DNA from: Nocardia sienata NBRC 100364 | GTDB taxonomy: Bacteria > Actinomycetota > Actinomycetes > Mycobacteriales > Mycobacteriaceae | Direction: 5' to 3' | Assembly: GCF_001613205.1 (NCBI RefSeq) | Contig: NZ_BDBX01000041.1 | Location: 1 to 64,000, forward strand | DNA: 64,000 bases | Part shown: positions 8,504 to 17,433 of the stretch, in pieces | How positions within the stretch are numbered: the first letter of the stretch is position 1 | Layout of the letters: every line of letters starts with the position of its first letter | Made by a program: the position numbers and the translations under genes | The notes under the pieces: generated by a model | Database searches by the model: none | Told to the model about the DNA's origin: nothing | Seen by the model: only the letters and a program-made list of their open reading frames with translations

Positions 8504-11500
8504 TCAGTCGTCTTCGTCTCCGGCATCTGGATCGCGCAGCGGCCGGTGGCGTCCGCCCAGGTCGGGCAGGTGGAAGCTGTAATGGCCCTCCATGCGGATG
8601 TGGCGACGGATGAACGGTGACAGCCTCGCGGCATCTTCGTCACGGACCGGATAGCCCTGGGTGCGCAGCTCGTCGAGGGCACGGCTCAGGTACACCGAGT
8701 TCCACAACACGATGATGTTCAATACGAGCCCGAGCGCGTCGAGCTGGTCTTCCATGCCGTCGAGGTAGGCGCGGTGCAGTTCGCCCTTGCGGCCGTGGAA
8801 GACGGTGCGGCCCAGATCGTGGCGGCCTTCCTGGAGGTTGGCCTGGGCCTTGGCTTCCCGCCGGTAGGGTTCGTCATCGGCCAACCGAAGAATATGGAGA
8901 GTCTTGAAAATCCGGCCGTAGTGGGCGATGGCCTGCCCGAGGTGGGTGGGGTTGCCGTCGCGGGAGATCATGCGCGTGACCTCGTGCGCGGAGACTTCAC
9001 CACGGTTCATCGACACCGCCACCCGGCACATGTCTTCCCAGTGGGAGCAGATCTTCTCCACGTCGATGCGTCCGCGTGCGGCCTTGTCCAGGGGGCCGTA
9101 GTCGGCGGAGGTATCGATGCGCCACAGCCGCCGGTCGGGCAGGCTTTTCAGCTGCGGGCGATACTTGCGGCCCAGCAGATGCAGCAGCCCGAAAACGATA
9201 TCCGAATACGACCCGTTGTCGGAAATGATGTCGTCGGGCACCTTGCTGCCCTCCGGCTGCCGCAGGATCACGTCGATGGCGTTCAACGAATCACGGGGCG
9301 TGCCCGACACCACCATCGCGTTCAGCCCGGCCGCCTGGTCCGACAGCATATTGAGCCAGGTAGCGCCCCGTTTCGGCCCGAAGTATTTCCGGTTGGGTCG
9401 CGCATGAATAGTCCGGACCGGGACGACGAACCGCATCCCGTCCACCGAGGCCACGGCCCCGCCACCCCACAACCCGACCAGCGGCACATCGGCTTGGGCG
9501 TTGACCAGCACAGTGTTCGCCGCGGACAGGGTCTCCGCTCGCAGATAGTGCTGATCGACATGGCGCAGCCGGTCGCGGGTCAGCGCGTCGGCGCCGGGCG
9601 TCGTCACCGGGACCAGGCCGACGTTCATGGCCTGGCTGCACAGCACCGCGGCCACCGACACCCCCAGGTCGGCGACGCGGGCGCTGGTCCCGGCGACATG
9701 GGTGAACGACTCGCCGAACTCCGGGCACCAGTCCATCACTTCCAAGACCATTTCCGGCAGGTCAACCCTCGGCATCATCGCTGCGGTGCGGCGCCGCAGA
9801 TCGACCAGACTCGGCTCCTCCGGCGTCGCCGACAACGCGGCCACGTGCAGTTTCCCGTCCTCGTCCACCGACGCGGAAGTGTCGTCGCCCAGGTGTTCGG
9901 CGAGTTCCCGATAGGCGCCGTCGAGGCTTTGGGCCAGCTCACCCAAGATCTCATGCGGGTTGCCCGGCAGGCCGAGTGCGTTCATGCCCCGGTCGCGGGC
10001 CTCTTCCCACGCCATGCCGGACAGCAGATGCGCGCGGGGGTCACGCCACTTCGAGGAGTGCTCAGCGAAAATGTTGCGGTGCTTGAGATGCCGATGGAAC
10101 TGCTCGAGCAGGCACAGGGTGTAGGCCGCCCGATCGACGGTGTCGGCCGGCCGCTCCGGCGGGTACACCAAGCGCTGCCAGCCGCCGGCGATCAGGTCAT
10201 GGTTCACCCGGCGGGCATCGAGCCACCGTGCTGGTAGCCCGCTGCGGCCGGTGCGCTGTGGGGAGATCATCTCCGCCAGTGCGACCACCGCCTTGAGTAC
10301 CGGCGCCGCGTCGGCGGTGGCACCGAAGTCGATGTGGCGCATCATCGCGGGCAAGAACCCGCGCACCGTGGCGAACCGTCCCGCCAGCTCCTCGAGCTTG
10401 TGCGAGTCGCACTCCGGATCGGCTGGCGGCACCAGCTCATCGATCGCGTCCAAGGCGGCCCGCAGCTCCGCCTTGGACACTGTGCTCTCGATGAGATCCC
10501 ACACCAGATCCAGGGACAGCTCCGGTTCGTTCTCACTCATCTCCAGCAGTACCCGCACCGCGGCGGCGAGCTTGCCGGCGTTGCGGCTCACCCGCGGGTA
10601 ACGCTTGATCTTCTCCTCGCGGGACTGGCGTTCGGCCTTGGCCATCAAGTTGGTGACCATCAGCAGGTCGAACAGTTCCAGAACGTCATCGATGGCCTTG
10701 CCGCGCAAAGTGAACACCGTCGCGGCAAGCAGCGCCAGCAGCCGCTTCCGCTGGGATTTCATCCGCCGCAGGTGCGCGGTCTTACCGGTCAACCCGTGCG
10801 TGGCCAGCGCGATCACCCGCCGCGCCGGCACCGCCGCGAAATCCACCGACCCCGGAACGACCGCGTTCACATCCCGTACCCGCGCCAACGCGTTCCTCAT
10901 GCCCGTCGGTGTCGGCGTGAACGCGCCCTTACGCAACCGCTCCAGCTCCACGAACCGGCGGCGGTTCTCCTGCCGAGTGTCCAGTAATCCGAGCAGCACC
11001 CCGGCCTCCCCGCTGGTCAGCTGGGCGGCCAGCTGCGCCCAGAGTCGCCGGTCGGCGTCGGCCTTGCCGTCGGCTACGAGGCGTTCCAGGGTGGTGATGC
11101 CCGGCAGCAGGGCATTGCGTTCCCGCAGCCAGCCCACCGCACCGGCGATCAGGGCCTTCGGTCCGTCTCCGGTCATCCACGCCTGATCGGTGACCCACGC
11201 AATCAGCTCGGCCTCGACCTGCGCGAACGAGATCAGACCCTCGATGCGTTGGATATCCCACGCGTGCTCGAACCGGGTCTTCTCCCGGTCGGTGTAGGAC
11301 TTCACGCACGACGGATCGGCGATGTCGAGCTGTTCGGCCAGGTACTCCACCAGTTCGACCGGTACATCGAGCGGATCGGTGAGGAACATCCCCAGATAGC
11401 GGACCGTGACCAGCTGCAACGCGAAACCGAGCCGGTTCGAGTCCCGGCGCCGGGCCGCGATCAGCTCCCGATCGGTGTCATCGAGATGGAAGAACCGCTC

Positions 11501-11581
11501 CAGCTCGACCCGCGACAGCGCACCGAACTGGCCATACCCGGCCCCGACCTCATCACCCACAACCCGACATGCAACCACCAC
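8504..11581 (-). CDS. tnpA: Tn3-family transposase
   Basis: 1025 aa, the full size for this family. N-terminal DNA-binding part begins near LERFFHLDDTDRELIAARR. The C-terminal catalytic half shows the family blocks SVDGMRFVVPVRTIHA and ISDNGSYSDIVFGLLHLLG (catalytic acids), ICSHWEDMCRV, LGRTVFHGRKGELHRAY and IVLWNSVYLSRALDELR. It ends 23 bp from the convergent recombinase gene. The right inverted repeat lies 62-99 bp beyond the start. The first ~15 residues are unusual for the family, so an internal start is possible. No frameshift is visible, so the element may still be mobile. Confidence 0.93.
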   Translation of the reverse strand: MVVACRVVGDEVGAGYGQFGALSRVELERFFHLDDTDRELIAARRRDSNRLGFALQLVTVRYLGMFLTDPLDVPVELVEYLAEQLDIADPSCVKSYTDREKTRFEHAWDIQRIEGLISFAQVEAELIAWVTDQAWMTGDGPKALIAGAVGWLRERNALLPGITTLERLVADGKADADRRLWAQLAAQLTSGEAGVLLGLLDTRQENRRRFVELERLRKGAFTPTPTGMRNALARVRDVNAVVPGSVDFAAVPARRVIALATHGLTGKTAHLRRMKSQRKRLLALLAATVFTLRGKAIDDVLELFDLLMVTNLMAKAERQSREEKIKRYPRVSRNAGKLAAAVRVLLEMSENEPELSLDLVWDLIESTVSKAELRAALDAIDELVPPADPECDSHKLEELAGRFATVRGFLPAMMRHIDFGATADAAPVLKAVVALAEMISPQRTGRSGLPARWLDARRVNHDLIAGGWQRLVYPPERPADTVDRAAYTLCLLEQFHRHLKHRNIFAEHSSKWRDPRAHLLSGMAWEEARDRGMNALGLPGNPHEILGELAQSLDGAYRELAEHLGDDTSASVDEDGKLHVAALSATPEEPSLVDLRRRTAAMMPRVDLPEMVLEVMDWCPEFGESFTHVAGTSARVADLGVSVAAVLCSQAMNVGLVPVTTPGADALTRDRLRHVDQHYLRAETLSAANTVLVNAQADVPLVGLWGGGAVASVDGMRFVVPVRTIHARPNRKYFGPKRGATWLNMLSDQAAGLNAMVVSGTPRDSLNAIDVILRQPEGSKVPDDIISDNGSYSDIVFGLLHLLGRKYRPQLKSLPDRRLWRIDTSADYGPLDKAARGRIDVEKICSHWEDMCRVAVSMNRGEVSAHEVTRMISRDGNPTHLGQAIAHYGRIFKTLHILRLADDEPYRREAKAQANLQEGRHDLGRTVFHGRKGELHRAYLDGMEDQLDALGLVLNIIVLWNSVYLSRALDELRTQGYPVRDEDAARLSPFIRRHIRMEGHYSFHLPDLGGRHRPLRDPDAGDEDD

Positions 11582-11642
11582 ATGCCCGCCCGCCGCCGCC
11601 GATCCAGCGAATTGACCTCCAGGGCACAGGACCTCGGAAGTC

Positions 11643-11680
11643 AGCGCCCTCTAGCGCCAGTTTCCGCTCAACTGGACCCC
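11643..11680 (-). repeat. Right terminal inverted repeat of the Tn3-family element
   Basis: Read on the minus strand it begins GGGGTCCAGTTGAGCGGAAA and matches the left end at 3375-3412. It supplies the artificial stop codon (TGA) of the interrupted leftward gene. Confidence 0.82.
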
Positions 11681-12681
11681 ACATGCCTGGTAACGATCGA
11701 GCCGGCGACGGCTGCCGAGGTCGCGGTGAAATTCGTAAGCGCGTAGATGCTCAGTCCTCGGACGCCGCCCGTGCCGAAACCTGAGCCGGTCTCGCCTGCG
11801 AGGTCGATCCAGTCGCGCCCGCTGAACTCATTGAGCCGCTTTCCTTCCCGGCGTTTGGCGACCACGGCCAGTACGAACGCCGTCCCGCCCGCGGTCGCGG
11901 CGGCGGTGAGTGCGGCCGTGCCTCCTCCTCGCAGCGTCGGCCGACTGCGCTGGTAGGCATCGTCGCGCAGAGACCGGTCCGTGGCGCGAAGCAGGTCCTT
12001 TTCGGCCGCCATGGTCGAGGTGTAGGCGTCGCGCTGCACTTCGTTGTATTCGAGCGTCGAGGGTTCGAGCGATTCGAAGCCGACCGATCTGTCTTGGAAG
12101 AACGCCTGGACCCGCTGCCAGTCTCTGAGGGAAGGTCCGTCGCCGCTGCGTGACAGTAGCTTGCTCGCTTCCTCGGGCGACAGGGCATGTAGCCGTTGGA
12201 TCATCTCGAAGTGATCACGGGGGATCTGGTATTTACCGCCGTTGCGCACGTATTCGGGATACTTCTGGAGGTGCCCGGTGATCGCGCTCAGTGAGAAGCG
12301 GCCACCCGCTGCGGCGAACTTCTGCTGGATCTCGACACTTCCGCGCATCAGGTCGACGGGTCCGTTGTCGTTGACCCACTGGTAGTCGGCCTCGTGGCCG
12401 AGGATCTGCTTGCGGGCGTTGCCGATCCCGACCTCGGCGATCTCGGCGATGAAGCCGTGCATGCCACGCTGTCCGCCGCGGTTGGCGGCGACCACCTCGA
12501 GGTCGATCTTCCTGACGGCTTCATCGACACTAGTGAGCGCGTCCCGAAGGTGTTCGTCCTGCTGGCTGAGCGCGCTCAGAAGGTTGTCTATGCGGAGCTG
12601 GTTGAGATAGCTCACCCAGGAAGCAACTGCCTGCTCCTGGGCGCTCGTGACGAGCTCGGCAGCGTCACTCACCAGCGACAT
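11668..12681 (-). pseudogene. N-terminal part of the gene split by the Tn3-family transposon
   Basis: 337-aa frame, of which the last four or five residues come from the transposon end. Mostly helical N-terminal region, then a hydrophobic segment (GTAAL...AGGTAFVLAVVAKRR, about residues 250-275) and DWIDLAGETGSGFGTGGVRG. It stops after TNFTATSAAVAGSIVTRH. The 2905-3374 frame continues in phase and in character. The start codon lies inside the end of the upstream gene (12665-13657; 17-bp overlap), so the two were translated together. No function is known to me; the glycine-rich hairpins suggest membrane association. Confidence 0.7.
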
Positions 12682-13657
12682 CCTGTTCGACGCGCATGCC
12701 CAGCATGGTCGCGCACGACTTCGTGTTGTTCACCAACGTAGCGAGTGCCGACCGCTCGGCAGGGGCGAGCGCGTGGAAATCGGCGCGGAAGTACACCAAG
12801 GCTTCGCCGTAACTCTTCACCAGCCCTTCGCGGAGCAAGGTCGTCCGCTGGAGAAGGTCGTCGATCTGAGCATCCATGCCTTCGACGAGGGCGGTGTTGT
12901 GCTTTATCGCAGTCAGCGTTTCGTGCTTCGCCTCTCGATTCTCGAACTTCTTCTTCGCGAACAGGGCGATCGACGCGAGTAGGGTTGCGCCCGCGATTGT
13001 CCAGCCGATCGGGCCGGCAAGCGCAAGCAGTGTGGTGCCTGCCGCAGTGCCGCCGCCACCGGCAGCCAGCGCACCGCCACCGAGCCACGCCAGTGCTGCC
13101 TGGCTGGCTGCCGCCCCGGAAAGAGTCGAGATCGCGCTGCCGGTCGACGCTGTCCCGAAGGTGGTGGCGACCCACATCGCCGCCGACGGTGCCAGGCCCG
13201 TTACCGCGGTACCCGCCGCGAACCCGGCACCGGCGCCGGCAGCCGACAACCGTGCTGCTTCCAGCTCTTTCCGAGCGAAATTCTCCGCATTCAAAAACCG
13301 TTTCCGATGTGCCTCGATCTCGTCGAAGTCGGTATCGAATGATTTCGGGGTCTTCGCGATGCTGTTCACCAACTGCTCGACCAGCTCGATCAGGTCCGTC
13401 GAACGTTCGCGCTGACGCAACAGAGACTGGCCCCTGTCGGCCATCGCCGTGAAGACGCTGTTGTATTCCGCTACGGCCACTTCGTAGGGGTCCGGCCCTT
13501 TCACAGTCAGCTTCTCGACCCTGCCTCTCGCAGCGTCCTTGACGTTGCCGACCCGCCCGGCGAACTGCGATGAAGCGGCTCGCGCCGCCTTGCCGATACC
13601 GTCGACGGTCCTGCCGATGCCCTCCTCGGCATTGTCTACGTCGAGCTGTTCTACCAT
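12665..13657 (-). CDS. Hypothetical protein with glycine-rich membrane hairpins
   Basis: 330 aa from ATG 13657, chosen because GGAGGG lies 4-5 bp upstream; a start at 13675 is also open. Residues ~60-135 are helical and charged (DFDEIEAHRKRFLNAENFARKE). Residues ~140-240 contain several Ala/Gly-rich hydrophobic stretches (WLGGGALAAGGGGTAAG, GPIGWTIAGATLLASIALF), and the C-terminal ~90 residues are helical. The layout resembles membrane-inserting helical-bundle proteins, but I do not recognise a named family. It overlaps the next gene by 17 bp, so the two products probably work together. The partner is broken by the transposon. Confidence 0.6.
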   Translation of the reverse strand: MVEQLDVDNAEEGIGRTVDGIGKAARAASSQFAGRVGNVKDAARGRVEKLTVKGPDPYEVAVAEYNSVFTAMADRGQSLLRQRERSTDLIELVEQLVNSIAKTPKSFDTDFDEIEAHRKRFLNAENFARKELEAARLSAAGAGAGFAAGTAVTGLAPSAAMWVATTFGTASTGSAISTLSGAAASQAALAWLGGGALAAGGGGTAAGTTLLALAGPIGWTIAGATLLASIALFAKKKFENREAKHETLTAIKHNTALVEGMDAQIDDLLQRTTLLREGLVKSYGEALVYFRADFHALAPAERSALATLVNNTKSCATMLGMRVEQDVAGE

Positions 13658-13684
13658 CCCACCCTCCAACACCATTGCGCCTCA

Positions 13685-13856
13685 ACTACATAACGGAGGA
13701 CATCGACGACATGTATGGCGCCGCAGTGTCCAAACAGACGATTTTCACTATCAACAACAAGATGATCGACGAAATGGCCGAGTGGCAGAACGACCGCTGG
13801 ACTCGGTGTATCCGGTGATCTCCTGGATGCCATCCACGCGGGCCGTCGACGATTAC
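13685..13856 (+). pseudogene. IS256-family transposase fragment
   Basis: Reads ITEDIDDMYGAAVSKQTIFT and INNKMIDEMAEWQNDR, then after a frameshift PLDSVYPVISWM. This is the middle part of IS256-type transposases (normally VYG.DVSK.T.S.ITDKV.EEM.EWQNRPLDPVYPV). Only ~55 residues of ~400 remain. Confidence 0.75.
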
Positions 13857-14311
13857 TCCCCACACACATCGACTCCATACAACCGGGCGAGCTCGGCGAG
13901 TCCGGACGGGTAACCTTGGCCGAGCACCCGCAGTCGCCAGGCTTCGCCGCGCCGATACACCTCCACGAGTATCAGAGCGCGTTCCTCAGTCGCGGCGTCC
14001 AGCGTGGCACGTGCGAAAACGCCTGATTCGCTGCCCGCGGTGACCTCGATCTCGATCGCACCCACCGTCCCGAAAGTGATACTGTCGCCGTCGATCGCTG
14101 CAGCGACTACGACCCGTGCGCACTGTTGCGGAAGCTGTTCGACAGAGAGTTCGACGGTTTGTTCGCTGGGTCCGTCGGCGGTCAGCCAGGCGCCGTCACC
14201 TGTCGGCTGGTTGTAGAAGACAAAATCGGGGTCGTGGCGTACTTTTTCGCCGCTGTCGAGAAGAAACCCCACGACGTCGACTTCATACGATTCATCCTGC
14301 GTCCACGACAC
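13853..14311 (-). CDS. TerD-domain protein (detached C-terminal domain of an exonuclease-TerD gene)
   Basis: 152 aa from a GTG at 14311. Typical TerD signatures: EVDVVGFLLDSGEKVRHDPD, DFVFYNQP, VVVAAAIDG, FARATLD and LILVEVYRRG...WRLRVLGQGY. TerD domains bind calcium and occur in stress and tellurite-resistance systems. In actinobacteria the same sequence often forms the C-terminus of a longer protein with an exonuclease and BRCT repeats. Here that longer frame (14182-15681) runs just upstream and overlaps in another frame, so a frameshift near 14312-14320 has probably separated them. Whether this piece is translated alone is unknown. Confidence 0.7.
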   Translation of the reverse strand: MSWTQDESYEVDVVGFLLDSGEKVRHDPDFVFYNQPTGDGAWLTADGPSEQTVELSVEQLPQQCARVVVAAAIDGDSITFGTVGAIEIEVTAGSESGVFARATLDAATEERALILVEVYRRGEAWRLRVLGQGYPSGLAELARLYGVDVCGE

Positions 14312-15681
14312 ATGATGTGTGGTTCCACGATCTCCCGGGCATCCGCTCCACGCGGGGAGGCTCGGCCGGCACTGTCCAACAGTTCAGTTCCGTGGACCGG
14401 AAGGCCCCGGGCTACCGCTCGGCCCAGTCGCGGGTCGTTCTGCGCACCCGCCAGAGCGAGAACATTGGACACACTCGCCGACATATTGACCGCCACGGAG
14501 CCATCGAGACCGGTGATCCTGTTCCGTGCGCCGACAGCCGCATCATGCGGACCGCCGAGTACCAGAACCCGTCGCCCGGCCAACAGCTCGGCAGTCTCCG
14601 TGCGTGTACGTGACCTGCTTCCCATCTCTCCGGCCGGCGAGGACACATTCTTGGGAGTCCCCGGCCGGATTCGTTCGAGAAGCATCAGAAATGATTGTTC
14701 GGTCATGATCGGTGTCTCGTGAGCACGCGCGGCGCGAGCTTTACCGGTGAGCGATTCTTGCGAGTTGGTCACCAGGGCGCTCGTGCGTCCGCTGACGGCC
14801 CGGGTCACATCCAGCCCCGCCGCTACGGCTCGGGGTATCAGCTGCGCACGATCGACGCGCGTGTCGCCGGTGAAGGCAACCTTCATACCCTGAACCAGCA
14901 CACCACCGTCGGTGAAGCGACCGGGGTACTCGAACTCGCAGATGGTCTTCGGCGGGGTGCTCGGCCACGCCGAGCGCCTCCTTGCACCAGGACGGTCGGG
15001 CGGGCAGGCCAGCATCGGTAGCGCGATACCGAGATGAGCAGCATCCGTGACCAAGGACCGTAGTACCGCCGCGAGAACCCGCGCGTCGTCGATTGCGTCA
15101 TGCGCGCGCTGCTGCCGGATGCCGTAGTAGGTCGCGAGCGTGGCCAATCGACAATCCGGTACCGGAGGCGCGACGCGACGTGCGAGCGCCAGGGTGCACA
15201 ACCGGTTACGGACGGGCAGGCTCGCTCCGATCCTGCCGAACTCGCCCGCGAGGAAGCCATAGTCGAAACCCGCATTGTGCGCGACCATGACCCGACCCGC
15301 CCACAACTGGGTCAGGTCGGCCTCGATGTTCTCGAACCGTGGGGCCCCACTCAGAAGTTCACGAGTCAGACCGTGGATGCGGACCGGACCGGGATCACAC
15401 CCCGGATCGACAAGCGTATGAAACTCCCTGACAACGACGCCGTCACCGTCCAAGGCAAGCGCAGGCACGAACCTGGCTGACGCGCTGACGAACTTTGGGT
15501 ATGTGCTGTACGCGATCGGATACAAACACGGGATCGCGAACAAGAGCAACCCGCCTCGTCCGCCGACAGCGGAAGTGATGATCCATTCTGTGCAGCTTCC
15601 GACCTCTGTCGCTGATAACGGCGTCACAACGGTGGGGTTCAAGAGTTCTTCGACGACCTGTCGAGCAAGAGTGTCGCGCAA
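14182..15681 (-). pseudogene. DEDDh exonuclease-BRCT portion, broken at both ends
   Basis: Real homology covers about 15480 down to 14320. It starts LALDGDGVVVREFHTLVDPG and HGLTRELLSGAPRF, then VMVAHNAGFDYGFL (exonuclease motif II) and RAHDAIDDARVL (motif III, His and Asp). Two BRCT-like repeats follow: MKVAFTGDTRVDRAQLI... and RRVLVLGGPHDAAVGARN... Motif I (DxETTG), which supplies two metal ligands, is absent: above 15480 the frame is unrelated sequence. At the C-terminal end the frame leaves the TerD sequence by what looks like a 2-bp insertion. The product cannot be an active 3'-5' exonuclease. Confidence 0.72.
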
Positions 15682-15801
15682 TTCGGCAAGCTGCCCAACG
15701 GTGACGTCGACAAGCTCGCAACTGCCGAGACGGTCTGGTCAACATTCGCCAGTCACAACGCCGTCACCGGAGCAGCATCACGTATCACCGGGATCGCCGA
15801 C
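15482..15801 (+). pseudogene. Upstream part of the polymorphic toxin gene, truncated and frameshifted
   Basis: The frame DALTNFGYVLYAIGYKHGIA... continues to VADNGVTTVGFKSS. A shift near 15645 then leads to VQEFFDDLSSKSVAQFGKLP and runs in phase into the 15802 ORF. It resembles the helical N-terminal body of actinobacterial WXG100-linked polymorphic toxins. Sequence homology stops at ~15480, exactly where the opposite-strand exonuclease loses its N-terminus, so one recombination event truncated both genes. Confidence 0.6.
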
Positions 15802-16632
15802 ATGCTGGCCGGTATGGATGAGCCGCGTACCGCGCAACTCATTACGAACCATTTCGGCACTATGAAATCGGCGGCGGACCAACTCGCCGGTGCGACACAG
15901 TCGATGGCTGCACCGGTGGCGAACTACCGCACCGCCACCATTGATATCAGCAACGAGATCACCAGCGAAATCAACACCCTGCTGGTCGAGATCGGTGTGA
16001 TCGCCGCCGCCGCAATCGCAGCATCCTGGCTCAGTTTCGGCGGCAGCCTCGCCGCTGGCGCCACAGGTATCGCCGGTACGGCCACCGCAACCGTCAGCAC
16101 CATCCGCGGTATCTATCAGGCCAGCCGCCTCTACCGACTCTTGGGCGTCACCGCCGTCGCCGCAACCGCCGTGGGTATCGTCAAAGAATTCGATGCCCTC
16201 CCCGACCTCAACCCCATCTCCGCCGCCCTCACTGGGATTATCGCGCTGCGTGTCAACCTCGACGACGCAAGCCCTGACGACGGTTCGAGCACGGAATCGA
16301 CCTCGGTGGCCAAAACCACCGAAGAGAAGTCCAAGGCGGTCAAGGATGTCGTCACCGACGAATCCGGAAAGTTGATCGGTACCGAGGATGCGACCGGCGT
16401 GCAGATGGTCTCCCAGAAAGAAGTCGACGCGGCACGCACTGAACTGACCGAAAAGCTCGGCCCACCGCAAGTGAAGTCCACTCCCAAGGGCAACATCGAG
16501 GTCTGGGAAGTATCGGGCGACCCCAAGTCCACGGTGACATATCGTCCGTTCAGCAAGTCTGGCGGACCGACACTGGACTTCAACGACGTACCTGGTATGA
16601 CGATCAAACGATGGCACATACCGGGGCAGTGA
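15802..16632 (+). CDS. C-terminal part of an ESX-type polymorphic toxin
   Basis: 276 aa from the first in-frame ATG. Residues 1-60 are helical (GMDEPRTAQLITNHFGTMKS). Residues ~70-115 form two hydrophobic segments (IGVIAAAAIAASWLSFGG and AAGATGIAGTATATVST). A charged linker leads to a short distinct C-terminal domain (~residues 200-276) starting near VDAARTELTEKLGPP and ending TIKRWHIPGQ. A conserved helical stalk with a variable compact tip is the layout of polymorphic toxins. The tip has no fold I can name. The next gene, 33 bp downstream, is a plausible immunity protein. The N-terminal portion is damaged, so secretion may be lost. Confidence 0.6.
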   Translation: MLAGMDEPRTAQLITNHFGTMKSAADQLAGATQSMAAPVANYRTATIDISNEITSEINTLLVEIGVIAAAAIAASWLSFGGSLAAGATGIAGTATATVSTIRGIYQASRLYRLLGVTAVAATAVGIVKEFDALPDLNPISAALTGIIALRVNLDDASPDDGSSTESTSVAKTTEEKSKAVKDVVTDESGKLIGTEDATGVQMVSQKEVDAARTELTEKLGPPQVKSTPKGNIEVWEVSGDPKSTVTYRPFSKSGGPTLDFNDVPGMTIKRWHIPGQ

Positions 16633-16665
16633 CCTGTAACCACACCATCAGACAAGGACGAGCGC

Positions 16666-17193
16666 GTGCAGCCATCGGCGAACTTGGAATACGAGGGTTC
16701 TACCTTCATCAATTTCCGGGACTTGGACTTCCCCGAGGGCGGTAACCCCTCGAGACAATGGATCGATGTCAAGAAGTTCACGATCGCCAGTCCCCCGCCA
16801 GCCGATCACGACCTGCTCACCGCGCTGATCAGTAACGAATACTTCCGCGACGACTACATCGGCGGCGGGGTGGACCCGACAGGCACTCGCCACGGACCGT
16901 ACTGGATCGACCGACTCTCCCCGAACTCGTACACGCCTGCATCAGCCGATTCCATAGTCACACTCGTGACGCACTGGGTCGATCAGTGTGGTGTAGTTCC
17001 AGATTCGCTTCGCGAGGTGATCGACCGGGAAGTCTTCGGACCGGCTCGCGCCGCCACGAGCATCGTCACACTTCCGCGGCTGGAGTCCTCGGCGGTCAAC
17101 GATTACGGGTTCATACACACCGAGTTCCATGAAATCGTCACGATCGACCCGACCAGGCGAAGGCTCCACCTCATAGTCGCCGCAGACGATTAG
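16666..17193 (+). CDS. Putative immunity protein for the adjacent toxin
   Basis: 175 aa from GTG 16666. Soluble, acidic protein with no signal peptide or membrane segment. Contains DLLTALISNEYFRDDYIGGG and DYGFIHTEFHEIVTIDPTRRRLHLIVAADD. I do not recognise the family. Position (directly after the toxin tip, same strand, short gap), size and acidity fit an immunity gene. The assignment is by context only. Confidence 0.5.
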   Translation: MQPSANLEYEGSTFINFRDLDFPEGGNPSRQWIDVKKFTIASPPPADHDLLTALISNEYFRDDYIGGGVDPTGTRHGPYWIDRLSPNSYTPASADSIVTLVTHWVDQCGVVPDSLREVIDREVFGPARAATSIVTLPRLESSAVNDYGFIHTEFHEIVTIDPTRRRLHLIVAADD

Positions 17194-17433
17194 ACCCGAG
17201 CGAGTGCAAGTTGCCCGCTGCGCGATCGACCACGCTGACAGTCCGGAGCTGGACACCCGAGCAGGATCCTCAGGCGGCGGAACCTTAGGAGGCAGTCAAG
17301 AGGAACGGGAAGACCCGTCGACCAACGGGTACCCCATCCAAATATCGAACTCCTCAAACGTGTACCGCGCCACAGTTCCCAACGGATTCCCATACGCCGA
17401 GACCGTGACTGCGCATACAACATTGAGGGGCAC

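Larger units (their letters stand above)
3375..11680. mobile_element. Composite Tn3-family transposon with passenger genes
   Basis: The ends are related inverted repeats beginning GGGGTCCAGT (3375-3412 and, reverse complemented, 11643-11680). They are identical at roughly 30 of 38 positions. Inside are a full transposase (tnpA), a tyrosine recombinase (TnpI type) with its recombination site, a MarR-controlled oxidoreductase cassette, an older Tn3 transposase fragment, and a phosphopentomutase-like fragment. Flanks: CATGT precedes the right end when read along the split gene, and CCGT follows the left end, so a 5-bp target duplication is degraded at best. The strongest support is that the two flanks look like two halves of one gene. 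The unit may have grown from a smaller tnpI-tnpA transposon, because a degenerate end lies at 7384-7421. Confidence 0.75.

Noticed and set aside
8774..10237. 487-aa plus-strand open frame
   Set aside because: It lies exactly opposite the transposase catalytic half and is a high-GC antisense shadow with no domain.
15778..16617. 279-aa minus frame opposite the toxin
   Set aside because: Gly/Asp-rich shadow with no motif; the plus strand carries the recognisable toxin stalk.
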